This document shows, piece after piece, positions 40,353 through 47,316 of a stretch of 64,000 nt of DNA. Position numbers and translations under genes: made by a program. This stretch comes from Ruminococcus_C sp963590855. Lineage in GTDB: Bacteria; Bacillota; Clostridia; Oscillospirales; Ruminococcaceae. How positions within the stretch are numbered: the first letter of the stretch is position 1; every line of letters begins with the position of its first letter. The DNA is taken from the NCBI GenBank assembly GCA_963590855.1, contig CAVAQT010000001.1:62001-126000 (forward strand), written 5' to 3'. Under the pieces are notes generated by a model, which was not told the DNA's origin, made no database searches, and was given only the letters and a program-made list of their open reading frames with translations.

Positions 40353-41903
40353 TTAGTCTTTTTCGCTTTCGGCATCTGCTTCAGTTTCAGCCGCTTTTGC
40401 AGTTTCCTTTGTCTCTTCTGTTTCTTGCGCAGCAGCTGCAATGGCATTTCTGCGGTAAGAAACCATGAACGCACGAACCACTGCAAATACCAGATATGCT
40501 ACGAACAGCAGTGCTTCTGCGATCAGCAGCGGACGCATCATATTGGAGATGGCGTTAGACATTGCATTAGAAACGCTGCCGCTTGCCGGAACCAGAATGC
40601 TGTAGGAATTTGCATAGGACGCAGTCTCAAAGAAATCATCCGCAGTTGCATTGACATCGTCAACCAACTTGTTCAGCTTGTCGCAGACGGTCTGCATATC
40701 TGCATCGACCTTTTCCTGCTCCTTCTTGGTGCCGACAGAGCCCTTGTTCAGCCGATCCAGACGTGTCTGATAGTCGTTGATCTGCTGCTGATAGGACGAA
40801 ACGCTGCTCTGTGCGTCTGTCTTTTGGGTAATCAGATCGTCGTATGCCTCAGACGGCTGGGTCAGTGCGGAACTGGAAGCCGCATCCGAACCTGCCATTA
40901 CCACCATGGAATCCTTCTGGTAGTTGTTGATGGAGTCAGTGATGGATGCCAGCTTTTCCTGTGCGCTGGTCAGGTTGCGGCTCAGGGTATCGATGCGGTA
41001 CTGATAGTAGGTCTGGAGCGCGTCCTTGTCCTTTGTGACATTCTTGCCCAGAACATAGGAGGACAGGCTCGCATAGTCTACCGAACGCATGGTGCTGATC
41101 GCTTCGCTGAGGTCAGAGAAGGTATAGCCGGTCTTGCTGGAGCGGAACCGTGTCTTGTCGTTGGTGGACAGGGTGGAAACGTAGTTTTGCAGTCCGTTCA
41201 GGGTGTTGGAGAACACATCCAGTGCCTGTGCGTAGTCATAGGTGGTATAATCCACGGTTGTCAGCGCATCGCCCAGGGCATCGTTATAGCCGTAGGTACG
41301 CATGAAATAGGTCTTGTAGTTGCTCAGCATGGTGTTCAGGAAATCTGCCGCCTGAGAGCGGTTCATTTCGGTAGCGCCATAGGCAAACTGTACCTCGAAG
41401 CGTGTCGGATAGTAGGAAACATCCATGATCTTCTGCGCCGCTTCAATGGAATTGGTAGATTCAAAGATGCTCTGATAAGCCGTCAGCTTGTCAATGGTAT
41501 CATCCGGAACAACGCCGGAAATGGTGATGCTGCTGCGGATCGCATCTGTCTTTGTGGAATCCATGCCCAGATCGGTGAGTGTGGACTCGATAATGGACGG
41601 GGATTTCAGAGAATTGGCATCGAACTCGTTGCCGCTGGGATCCAGACCCTGTTCAATGCCGTCATAAGTAAAGCCCACCATTGCGGTCAGCGGTGTTGCC
41701 TTACTGTTGGACATCAGCATTGCGCCGCCAAACACAGCGCCGGCTGCGATCACGGCGATCAGGATCCAAAGCAGAAAATACTTTTTCAGCTGACGGAAAA
41801 TGTCTAGCACCGGAATGGTAATGGTATCTTCCTCTTCCTGTACGTTCTGTACTGCCGCAACTGTAATCAGCTCCGGCTTCTGTTCTGTACTCTTTTTACT
41901 CAT
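40353..41903 (-). CDS. Wzz-like polysaccharide chain-length / co-polymerase membrane protein
   Basis: 516 residues: acidic cytoplasmic N-terminus, first membrane segment at about 44-65 (FLLWILIAVIAAGAVFGGA), a long extracytoplasmic region with coiled-coil character at about 290-425, a second membrane segment near 465-485 (LLIAEALLFVAYLVFAVV) and an alanine/glutamate-rich cytoplasmic tail. This is the topology of Wzz/CapA-type proteins. There is no kinase domain. A TTTACA-N17-TATAAT promoter (42006-41978) precedes it. It may work with the flippase at 34 kb. Confidence 0.78.
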   Translation of the reverse strand: MSKKSTEQKPELITVAAVQNVQEEEDTITIPVLDIFRQLKKYFLLWILIAVIAAGAVFGGAMLMSNSKATPLTAMVGFTYDGIEQGLDPSGNEFDANSLKSPSIIESTLTDLGMDSTKTDAIRSSITISGVVPDDTIDKLTAYQSIFESTNSIEAAQKIMDVSYYPTRFEVQFAYGATEMNRSQAADFLNTMLSNYKTYFMRTYGYNDALGDALTTVDYTTYDYAQALDVFSNTLNGLQNYVSTLSTNDKTRFRSSKTGYTFSDLSEAISTMRSVDYASLSSYVLGKNVTKDKDALQTYYQYRIDTLSRNLTSAQEKLASITDSINNYQKDSMVVMAGSDAASSSALTQPSEAYDDLITQKTDAQSSVSSYQQQINDYQTRLDRLNKGSVGTKKEQEKVDADMQTVCDKLNKLVDDVNATADDFFETASYANSYSILVPASGSVSNAMSNAISNMMRPLLIAEALLFVAYLVFAVVRAFMVSYRRNAIAAAAQETEETKETAKAAETEADAESEKD

Positions 41904-41977
41904 TCGTAATTACTCCTAATACTGATTCAAATGATTTTGGATTTGAGAAGGGTCACTTCTAAAAACTTCTACATTTC

Positions 41978-42006
41978 ATTATAACACATTTCAAATGATC
42001 TGTAAA
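41978..42006 (-). promoter_or_regulatory. Promoter of the Wzz-like gene
   Basis: TTTACA (42006-42001), 17 bases, TATAAT (41983-41978) on the minus strand. Confidence 0.7.
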
Positions 42007-42102
42007 CCGGATATTTTTTCAAAAAAGCCCATGGCATTCCCGAAAAAAACAGCATTTTTCACAAATTCCAAAAGCATCTCCCCGAAAAGTCCCATTTCTG
42101 CT

Positions 42103-42132
42103 TTGACAGATTTTCCGAAAATATGCTATAAT
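42103..42132 (+). promoter_or_regulatory. Promoter of the GIY-YIG gene
   Basis: TTGACA (42103-42108), 18 bases, TATAAT (42127-42132). The start codon follows at 42168. Confidence 0.75.
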
Positions 42133-42167
42133 ACTTGTAATATTTCTGGATTTGGAAAGGCTTCAAC

Positions 42168-42521
42168 ATGACATACTATATTTATGTGCTGCAATGCGCC
42201 GGCGGCACGCTCTACACCGGCATCACCCCGGATCTGCAAAAACGCATGCGCCAGCACTGCGGCGAGCTGGCAGGCGGCGCAAAGTATACCCGCAGCCATC
42301 CCCCAAAGGCACTGCTCCAGGTGTGGCAGACCGACGGGCACACCGCCGCCGCCCGGTTTGAATACGCCTTTAAGGGGCTTTCCCGGCAGAAAAAGCTCGC
42401 GCTCCTGGAAGCGCCGGCGCAGTGGCAGGCGTTTCTGCCGGAGCTGTGTGAAGGCGGCAGCTATCTTCCGGCAGCCCACGGCGTACTGGAAAGCTATCTG
42501 AAACAGCACAAAGAAAAGTGA
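42168..42521 (+). CDS. GIY-YIG nuclease family protein
   Basis: 117 residues with the UvrC-like N-terminal motif YYIYVLQCAGGTLYTGIT and a downstream KYTRSHPPKAL and FEYAFKGLSRQKK, as in the YhbQ/UPF0213 group of small single-domain GIY-YIG proteins. These are thought to act on DNA, but their role is unclear. No strong ribosome-binding site: GGAAAGG is about ten bases before the ATG. Confidence 0.9.
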   Translation: MTYYIYVLQCAGGTLYTGITPDLQKRMRQHCGELAGGAKYTRSHPPKALLQVWQTDGHTAAARFEYAFKGLSRQKKLALLEAPAQWQAFLPELCEGGSYLPAAHGVLESYLKQHKEK

Positions 42522-42541
42522 CCGCACCGGGTCACTTTTTT
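42514..42541. terminator. Compact terminator overlapping the GIY-YIG stop
   Basis: AAAGTGACC pairs with GGGTCACTTT around a short loop; a T7 run follows on the plus strand and AAAA precedes on the minus side. It serves both convergent genes and overlaps both coding ends. Confidence 0.85.
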
Positions 42542-43050
42542 CGTTGATACTGTAATTCCTCCGGCAAAAAGCCCTTTCTGTCCAGGACATAGGTCACCCA
42601 GACCACTGCCATGGGCAGGAGATTCCACACGGCCAGAAAAGCCGTCTGTCCCCAGGAGAGCGAGGACGCCGTCACATCCTTGCTGCAAAGATTGCACAGC
42701 TGCAAAAAAGGCGCGTCCAGCAGCTTGTACCAGCGGTACCAGAGATCCGGCAGAACGCCGGCTCTGGCGAGCAGCAGTGAGATGCCCAGAAGCAGAAAGG
42801 GCAGTCCTGCCGCGATGCTGTAAAACAGCTGTAACCCTACGGTATTTTCCCGTTTCTGATGCCGGTCTGCACCGGAGCGGTTCAGGGCATAGTTGACACA
42901 GACGCAGATCAGCACCGCAATGGTGCAGATACAGCTGACCAGCCGGAACAGTCCGCCGCCTACGGCAGAAAGCGTTACCGCCAGGAACAGGCAGAGTGCC
43001 TCTGCGAACAGGTAATTGCCCAGTCCTTTGGCAAAATTTTTGATATCCAT
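42532..43050 (-). CDS. Four-helix membrane protein, unknown function
   Basis: 172 residues with about four membrane segments (around 14-34, 36-56, 75-95 and 130-150). The N-terminus MDIKNFAKGLGNYLFAEALC begins after AGAGGAAAAAT. No motif recognised. Single gene convergent with the GIY-YIG gene. A longer frame upstream to 43095 lacks a site. Confidence 0.75.
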   Translation of the reverse strand: MDIKNFAKGLGNYLFAEALCLFLAVTLSAVGGGLFRLVSCICTIAVLICVCVNYALNRSGADRHQKRENTVGLQLFYSIAAGLPFLLLGISLLLARAGVLPDLWYRWYKLLDAPFLQLCNLCSKDVTASSLSWGQTAFLAVWNLLPMAVVWVTYVLDRKGFLPEELQYQRKK

Positions 43051-43197
43051 ATTTTTCCTCTTTCGGAAGTATTTTTTGCAGGCAACACCACACATGCTTT
43101 GTGCTGTGCTGTCCGTATATTTTCAAGTCCGGCGGAGACAATATGACTGTGTTCTGCGGCACTTCGCAGAACCATTTCAAAAAAGGAGGGCAGACCC

Positions 43198-43629
43198 ATG
43201 TCTCCGCAGGAACAGCATGTACTCGACGCATTTTATCAGAATGCCGCCATGGGCGCAGACGCGACCAGCGCCATTCTCCCCAAGGCAGACCATCCGGCGC
43301 TGCGGCAGGAGCTTTGCAAACAGCTGGAATTTTACCAGTCCCGCAAGGACGAGATCCGCAGCCAGATGCAGCAGGCACACATGCAGCCGGCATCCCAGAA
43401 CGAGATGGCAAAGTTCTGGGCAAAGACCAGCATTCAGCTTCACTGCCTGGGCGGTGCGCCGTCCGGCGAGATCGCAAAGCTGATGCTCAAGGGCACAAAC
43501 ACCGGCGTCATTCAGCTCACCGAGGTGCTCCACAGCAATCCGGACATTTCGGAGCGGCTGATGCGCCAGGGAAAATCGTTCGTCCGTCACGAAGAGGCGT
43601 ACATGGAACGCCTCAAGGCCTATTTATAA
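43198..43629 (+). CDS. Hypothetical helical protein (143 aa)
   Basis: 143 residues, all-helical by appearance, with many Gln, Met and Lys residues (EQHVLDAFYQNAAMGADATS; LKGTNTGVIQLTEVLHSNPD). No signal peptide or membrane segment. GGAGGGC lies about 13 bases upstream of the ATG. It is followed 11 bases later by a 56-codon gene. The helix pattern with conserved His and Met resembles small ferritin-like or spore-coat helper proteins such as CotF-like, but I cannot assign it. Confidence 0.72.
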   Translation: MSPQEQHVLDAFYQNAAMGADATSAILPKADHPALRQELCKQLEFYQSRKDEIRSQMQQAHMQPASQNEMAKFWAKTSIQLHCLGGAPSGEIAKLMLKGTNTGVIQLTEVLHSNPDISERLMRQGKSFVRHEEAYMERLKAYL

Positions 43630-43640
43630 GAGGTGAGACC

Positions 43641-43811
43641 ATGAACCCCGAAGAAGAGAAAGCCAGACAGAGCGCAGAAGCCGAAATGAAGATCTATACG
43701 CCCCACCGGGTGATCCAGGAGAAATGCGACAACATTGCATTCGACAACGCGCCGGTACGCATCTACGAGCGGCCGTATCACCCCAACCAGCCCACGTCTC
43801 CGCTGGGCTGA
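43641..43811 (+). CDS. Small hypothetical protein (56 aa)
   Basis: 56 residues: an acidic N-terminal helix (NPEEEKARQSAEAEMKIY) and a proline/asparagine-rich tail (YERPYHPNQPTSPLG). The ATG at 43641 has AGAGGTG six bases upstream and lies 11 bases after the preceding gene, so the two form an operon. Unknown function. Confidence 0.65.
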   Translation: MNPEEEKARQSAEAEMKIYTPHRVIQEKCDNIAFDNAPVRIYERPYHPNQPTSPLG

Positions 43812-43871
43812 GCCAAGCATCCGGATGCCCGGTGCATCCGGTACATAGAGAGTTCCGTTACGGCAGAGCCG

Positions 43872-44288
43872 TCAGGCAGGCTTGTGCTTTTTGGCGCAGT
43901 CCGCGCACAGTCCGTACAGCACCGTTTTGGTATGGTCGATCACAAAGCCGTGATGCTCCAGCAGGTGCTCGCCCAGCTGACTGAGATAATCGCAGCTGAC
44001 GTGAAACAGTCTGCCGCAGTCTGTGCATTTCAGGTGAAAGTGATCCTGGCAGGCATGGGGCTCGCCGGAGAGGAACTGATAGCAGGCACTGCTCTTGCCG
44101 TCCAGCACATACTTGCGCACCACACCCTCTTCCACAAGCTGTTCCAGTGTCCGATAGACCGTCGCCGTCCCCACCGGTGTGGCATTGTCCTGCAAATGGC
44201 GCACCAGTTCTGCCACGGTGATGTGGCTGCCGCCGCTGTTCTGCAAAAATGCCAGGATATACTCCCGCTGTTTTGTCTTGTATGCCAT
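43872..44288 (-). CDS. Fur-family transcriptional regulator
   Basis: 138 residues: winged helix (KTKQREYILAFLQNSGGSHI; VGTATVYRTLEQLVEEGVV), then the metal-binding domain with HFHLKCTDCGRLFHV and a C-terminal CADC, forming the structural four-cysteine zinc site. It could be Zur, Fur or PerR; the residues needed to tell them apart are not decisive by eye. The start at 44288 is where family members begin, with AAGGA 13 bases upstream. A hairpin lies in its leader. Confidence 0.92.
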   Translation of the reverse strand: MAYKTKQREYILAFLQNSGGSHITVAELVRHLQDNATPVGTATVYRTLEQLVEEGVVRKYVLDGKSSACYQFLSGEPHACQDHFHLKCTDCGRLFHVSCDYLSQLGEHLLEHHGFVIDHTKTVLYGLCADCAKKHKPA

Positions 44289-44338
44289 GATATTTCGATC
44301 GTCCTTCCAACACCGGGCATCATTTCCCGGGCAATCCA

Positions 44339-44392
44339 AATTGCCGCAGCCGACACCCTTTCCGGCATCCTTGCTGCGGCAATTGTTTTTTC
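44339..44392 (+). terminator. Large hairpin with T-run upstream of the Fur-family gene
   Basis: AATTGCCGCAGC (44339-44350) and GCTGCGGCAATT (44373-44384) form a 12-base-pair stem, then GTTTTTTCT on the plus strand. No plus-strand gene feeds it, so it may instead end an antisense transcript, or act as a structure in the leader of the minus-strand regulator gene. Confidence 0.5.
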
Positions 44393-44446
44393 TATCACAA
44401 AGTTCCCTGCGCATCCAGACATGTGACAGGATGCGTCAGCAGGTTC

Positions 44447-44484
44447 TTATTCTTCGATAGTGACCTTATTCCTCGATAGTGACC
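44447..44484. repeat. Tandem 19-base duplication at the cyclophilin 3' end
   Basis: TTATTCTTCGATAGTGACC (44447-44465) is repeated as TTATTCCTCGATAGTGACC (44466-44484) with one change. The second copy encodes the last codons VTIEE and stop of the cyclophilin gene; the first copy is a duplicate after the stop. Confidence 0.85.
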
Positions 44485-44939
44485 TTTTTCATGATCTGGG
44501 GAGTCAGGGGCTTGTCGCTGAAATCCGTCTGCACCGACGCGATCTCGTCCACAACGTCCATGCCCTCTACTACCTTGCCGAATGCTGCATACTGACCGTC
44601 CAGATGCGGTGCATCCTCGTGCATGATAAAGAACTGCGAGCCGGCAGAGTTCGGGTTCATGGCGCGTGCCATGGACAGCACGCCGCGAGTGTGCTTCAGG
44701 TCGTTCTGGACACCGTTTGCGGCGAACTCACCCTTGATGTTCCAGCCCGGGCCGCCTGTGCCCGTGCCATTCGGACAGCCGCCCTGGATCATAAAGCCGG
44801 GAATGACCCGGTGAAAGGTCAGGCCGTCATAAAAGCCCTGCTTCACCAGTTTTTCAAAGTTTTCACAGGAGATCGGGGCGATCTCCGGGTACAACTCGAT
44901 CTTGATCTTCTTGCCGTTTGCCATTTCAATGACTACCAT
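44466..44939 (-). CDS. Peptidyl-prolyl cis-trans isomerase, cyclophilin type
   Basis: 157 residues with the cyclophilin core: TFHRVIPGFMIQGGCPNGTG, AMNPNSAGSQFFI and FGKVVEGMDVVDEI. It is cytoplasmic, since there is no signal peptide. It speeds proline isomerisation in protein folding. The ATG at 44939 has GAGGA eight bases upstream; the frame is open to 44954 without a better start. Confidence 0.95.
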   Translation of the reverse strand: MVVIEMANGKKIKIELYPEIAPISCENFEKLVKQGFYDGLTFHRVIPGFMIQGGCPNGTGTGGPGWNIKGEFAANGVQNDLKHTRGVLSMARAMNPNSAGSQFFIMHEDAPHLDGQYAAFGKVVEGMDVVDEIASVQTDFSDKPLTPQIMKKVTIEE

Positions 44940-45087
44940 AAGTCGTTTCCTCACATCATCAAATATTTCCGGGGACGGCGAAAAACGCTGCCGCCCTCTG
45001 GGATATTTCTATTGTAGCACAAAACGCTGCAAAATGCAAGGGAGAATATGCAGACGACACAGATTCGTTTTTTTCCGGAAAGGGCGC

Positions 45088-45219
45088 TTAAATTCCCCGG
45101 AGGGTCGTCGGCAGCACCAGACTGCTGTCCATATGCATCTTGTTCAGCATATACAGCGTCACCGCCATCACTGCCCAGATCGCCGCAGTCTGAATGGTAT
45201 AAAAAAGAATCTTCTTCAT
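45088..45219 (-). CDS. Small single-span membrane protein (43 aa)
   Basis: 43 codons, MKKILFYTIQTAAIWAVMAV onward, with one membrane segment (about 5-24) and a polar tail KMHMDSSLVLPTTLRGI. GAGG lies eight bases upstream of the ATG. A TTGCAT-N17-TATAAT promoter stands about 130 bases further up, which supports an expressed unit with a long leader. No family recognised. Confidence 0.5.
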   Translation of the reverse strand: MKKILFYTIQTAAIWAVMAVTLYMLNKMHMDSSLVLPTTLRGI

Positions 45220-45355
45220 GAGAAACGCCTCATTTCAATTGCATCGTTCTATTTGCTGCCCGTGCGCATTTCCGTCCCCACACAGCAGCGTCACCTGTTC
45301 CCATATCCGAAAAGTGTACACCTTTTCCGGGAACATGCTTTTGTCATCATTTATC

Positions 45356-45384
45356 ATTATACACAAGAACTATCAAAAATGCAA
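45356..45384 (-). promoter_or_regulatory. Promoter for the small membrane-protein gene
   Basis: TTGCAT (45384-45379), 17 bases, TATAAT (45361-45356) on the minus strand. The 45220-45690 gap holds this promoter, a leader with a GAAAAGG/CTTTTC hairpin near 45310-45327, and the promoter of the next gene. Confidence 0.6.
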
Positions 45385-45577
45385 TGCCTTTTTGTGAATT
45401 GTAATTAAATTGTAAGCAATGGCAATGCTGTACCCAAAATATGCATTTTTTGCAGTTCGTGCATTTTTGCCGGAGAATGCATCATGTTTTTTCAAGTCTG
45501 TTGCAAAAGCATAAATACCGCCGAAAAACCGCCAACTTTTCTAAATTACAGCGTGGTTTCTCGTATAAAATCCCATA

Positions 45578-45606
45578 TTTACAAACGGGTCGGTTTGTGG
45601 TATGAT
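45578..45606 (+). promoter_or_regulatory. Promoter of the cytidylate-kinase-like gene
   Basis: TTTACA (45578-45583), 17 bases, TATGAT (45601-45606), 85 bases before the start. Confidence 0.65.
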
Positions 45607-45690
45607 GAATGTAGGCGCAATATCATGATATTTTAGGAAGTACCGCAAAAACCTGTGCGGTTTCACTCTTGAAAGAAAAGGGGTCTTATT

Positions 45691-46317
45691 ATGCAGAATT
45701 ATGTGATTACAATTACACGGCAGTTCGGCAGCAGAGGCCGGGACATTGGCATTGCCGCAGCGAAAAAGCTGGGCATCCCCCTGTATGACAGAAATGTACT
45801 GGAAAAAGAGGCAGAAGAGATCGACAGCACCCTGCACTCTCTGGTGGAATTCAGCAAAAACGGCATGCGTTCCTCCGGCTATTATAAGATGGCATATCCT
45901 CTGGGCATCGGCAGCACGCTGAAAAAAGACCGGATGTTCGAGGTACAGAGCAAGTTAGTCCTGGAGCACGCCGAAAAGGAAAGCTGCGTCATCATCGGGC
46001 GCTGTGCCGACTATCTCCTGCGGGAACGGGAAAACGTCATCCGCTGCTACGTCTTTGCCCCGTATCAGGCGCGCATCCGCAACAGCATCATGACACTGGG
46101 ACTCGCCACCGCTGAGCCACAGCGGATCATCGAAGAGGTAGACAAGGCGCGGGCGGAATACTACCGTTCGCACACCGGCTGTGAGGTGAACAACACCCGC
46201 TACCGCGATCTTTTCCTGAACAGCAACCTGCTCGGGGTGGAGGGCACAGCAGACCTCATTGTGGACGCTGTCCGGAGAAAGTTCGGGCTGGCGGAGACAC
46301 CGGCAGAAGAGGCGTAA
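45691..46317 (+). CDS. Cytidylate kinase-like family protein
   Basis: 208 residues with the cytidylate-kinase-like pattern: ITITRQFGSRGRDIGIAAAK as the nucleotide-binding loop (GSRGRDIG replaces the normal GPxGSGKG), LGIPLYDRNVLEKEA, and CVIIGRCADYLLRE. These proteins (Pfam Cytidylate_kin2 group) are common in Firmicutes, and their substrate is unknown. AGAAAAGGGG precedes the ATG. Confidence 0.9.
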   Translation: MQNYVITITRQFGSRGRDIGIAAAKKLGIPLYDRNVLEKEAEEIDSTLHSLVEFSKNGMRSSGYYKMAYPLGIGSTLKKDRMFEVQSKLVLEHAEKESCVIIGRCADYLLRERENVIRCYVFAPYQARIRNSIMTLGLATAEPQRIIEEVDKARAEYYRSHTGCEVNNTRYRDLFLNSNLLGVEGTADLIVDAVRRKFGLAETPAEEA

Positions 46318-46362
46318 CCCTTTCCCCTGTTCCTGCATACCTTGTGATTGAGGTGATGCGTG

Positions 46363-46857
46363 ATGGAACAATTCCGCAGAAGTGTGTGGATCGGATTTGT
46401 CTGGAGCATCGTTTTCGGAACGGTGCTCCATTTTTTATACGGCTGGACGGGCGAAAACCGCGTCGTCGGGCTGTATGCCGCCGTGAGCGAAAGCACCTGG
46501 GAGCATCTGAAGCTGCTGTTCTTTCCGGTGCTCGCCTATACCGTCTGGGAGTACATCTGGACGGGACACCGGTGGAAGGGCTATGTCCTGGTGCGGGCAA
46601 AGGGCGCGCTCTGGGGCATGCTCACCATCACGGCGCTGTTTTACACCTATACCGGCATCTGCGGCAGACACTGGCTCTGGGCGGATATCCTCACGTTTGT
46701 GCTGGGTGCTGCCGTCACTGCCGGCTACACCTGGAAGCAGGCGCCCCGTGCAAAGGGCAGCGATCTGGCAGGCATCCTGCTGTTTGCCGCGGTCGCGGTC
46801 TCTTTCGGCGTTTTCAGTTTATATCCGCCCACGGCAGGGATCTTTGCGATCCCGTAA
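46363..46857 (+). CDS. DUF6512-like membrane protein
   Basis: 164 residues with five or so membrane segments. The pattern VFGTVLHFLYGWTGENRVVG and AAVSESTWEHLKLLFFPVL is that of DUF6512 proteins. The ATG at 46363 has GAGGTG seven bases upstream; a GTG precedes it directly. It follows the kinase-like gene by 45 bases and precedes the next gene by 13, so the three are probably one operon. Confidence 0.82.
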   Translation: MEQFRRSVWIGFVWSIVFGTVLHFLYGWTGENRVVGLYAAVSESTWEHLKLLFFPVLAYTVWEYIWTGHRWKGYVLVRAKGALWGMLTITALFYTYTGICGRHWLWADILTFVLGAAVTAGYTWKQAPRAKGSDLAGILLFAAVAVSFGVFSLYPPTAGIFAIP

Positions 46858-46870
46858 GGAGGGATTTGAG

Positions 46871-47248
46871 ATGAACGGATGGATCTGTCTGCTGCTGTTC
46901 GGGATGCTGGCGGTGACGGCACTGGCAGCTGTGGGGCTGTGCCGCCGGCTGTTTTCCCACGAGCTGCCGGAACATATGGCGACGCTGGTGCTGCTGGAAG
47001 ATCCGGCGAAGTGGGAACAACAGAGTGCCGCCCTCGCCGCCCAGATCGTCTGGACAGACCGGGACATGGTGCGCACCGTCTGGCTGGTGGATGCCACGCC
47101 GGAGCACAGCCTGGCGCAGGTCTGCGAGGCGTTTTGCAGACGGCACCGGGACTTTCGCTGCTGCCATTTGTCAGAAGCGGCGAAAATTTTTGGAAGCTTT
47201 TCGGAATCCGAAAAAAATCATTGCAATTTGTCGAAAAAACAGGTATAA
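46871..47248 (+). CDS. Hypothetical protein with N-terminal membrane anchor (125 aa)
   Basis: 125 residues: one membrane segment (about 4-22) then a soluble domain with VLLEDPAKWEQQSAALAAQI and RTVWLVDATPEHSLAQVCE. No family recognised. The ATG at 46871 has AAGGAGG nine bases upstream. The recD2 promoter lies within its last codons. Confidence 0.72.
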   Translation: MNGWICLLLFGMLAVTALAAVGLCRRLFSHELPEHMATLVLLEDPAKWEQQSAALAAQIVWTDRDMVRTVWLVDATPEHSLAQVCEAFCRRHRDFRCCHLSEAAKIFGSFSESEKNHCNLSKKQV

Positions 47249-47249
47249 T
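47221..47249 (+). promoter_or_regulatory. Promoter of recD2-mreB
   Basis: TTGCAA (47221-47226), 17 bases, TATAAT (47244-47249), overlapping the 3' end of the preceding gene. Confidence 0.75.
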
Positions 47250-47316
47250 AAAAAGGAGCGTGTTTTCCCCGTTCCGGGAGAACCGGCGCATTATTTCTGA
47301 CAGGGAGGAAACCGCA

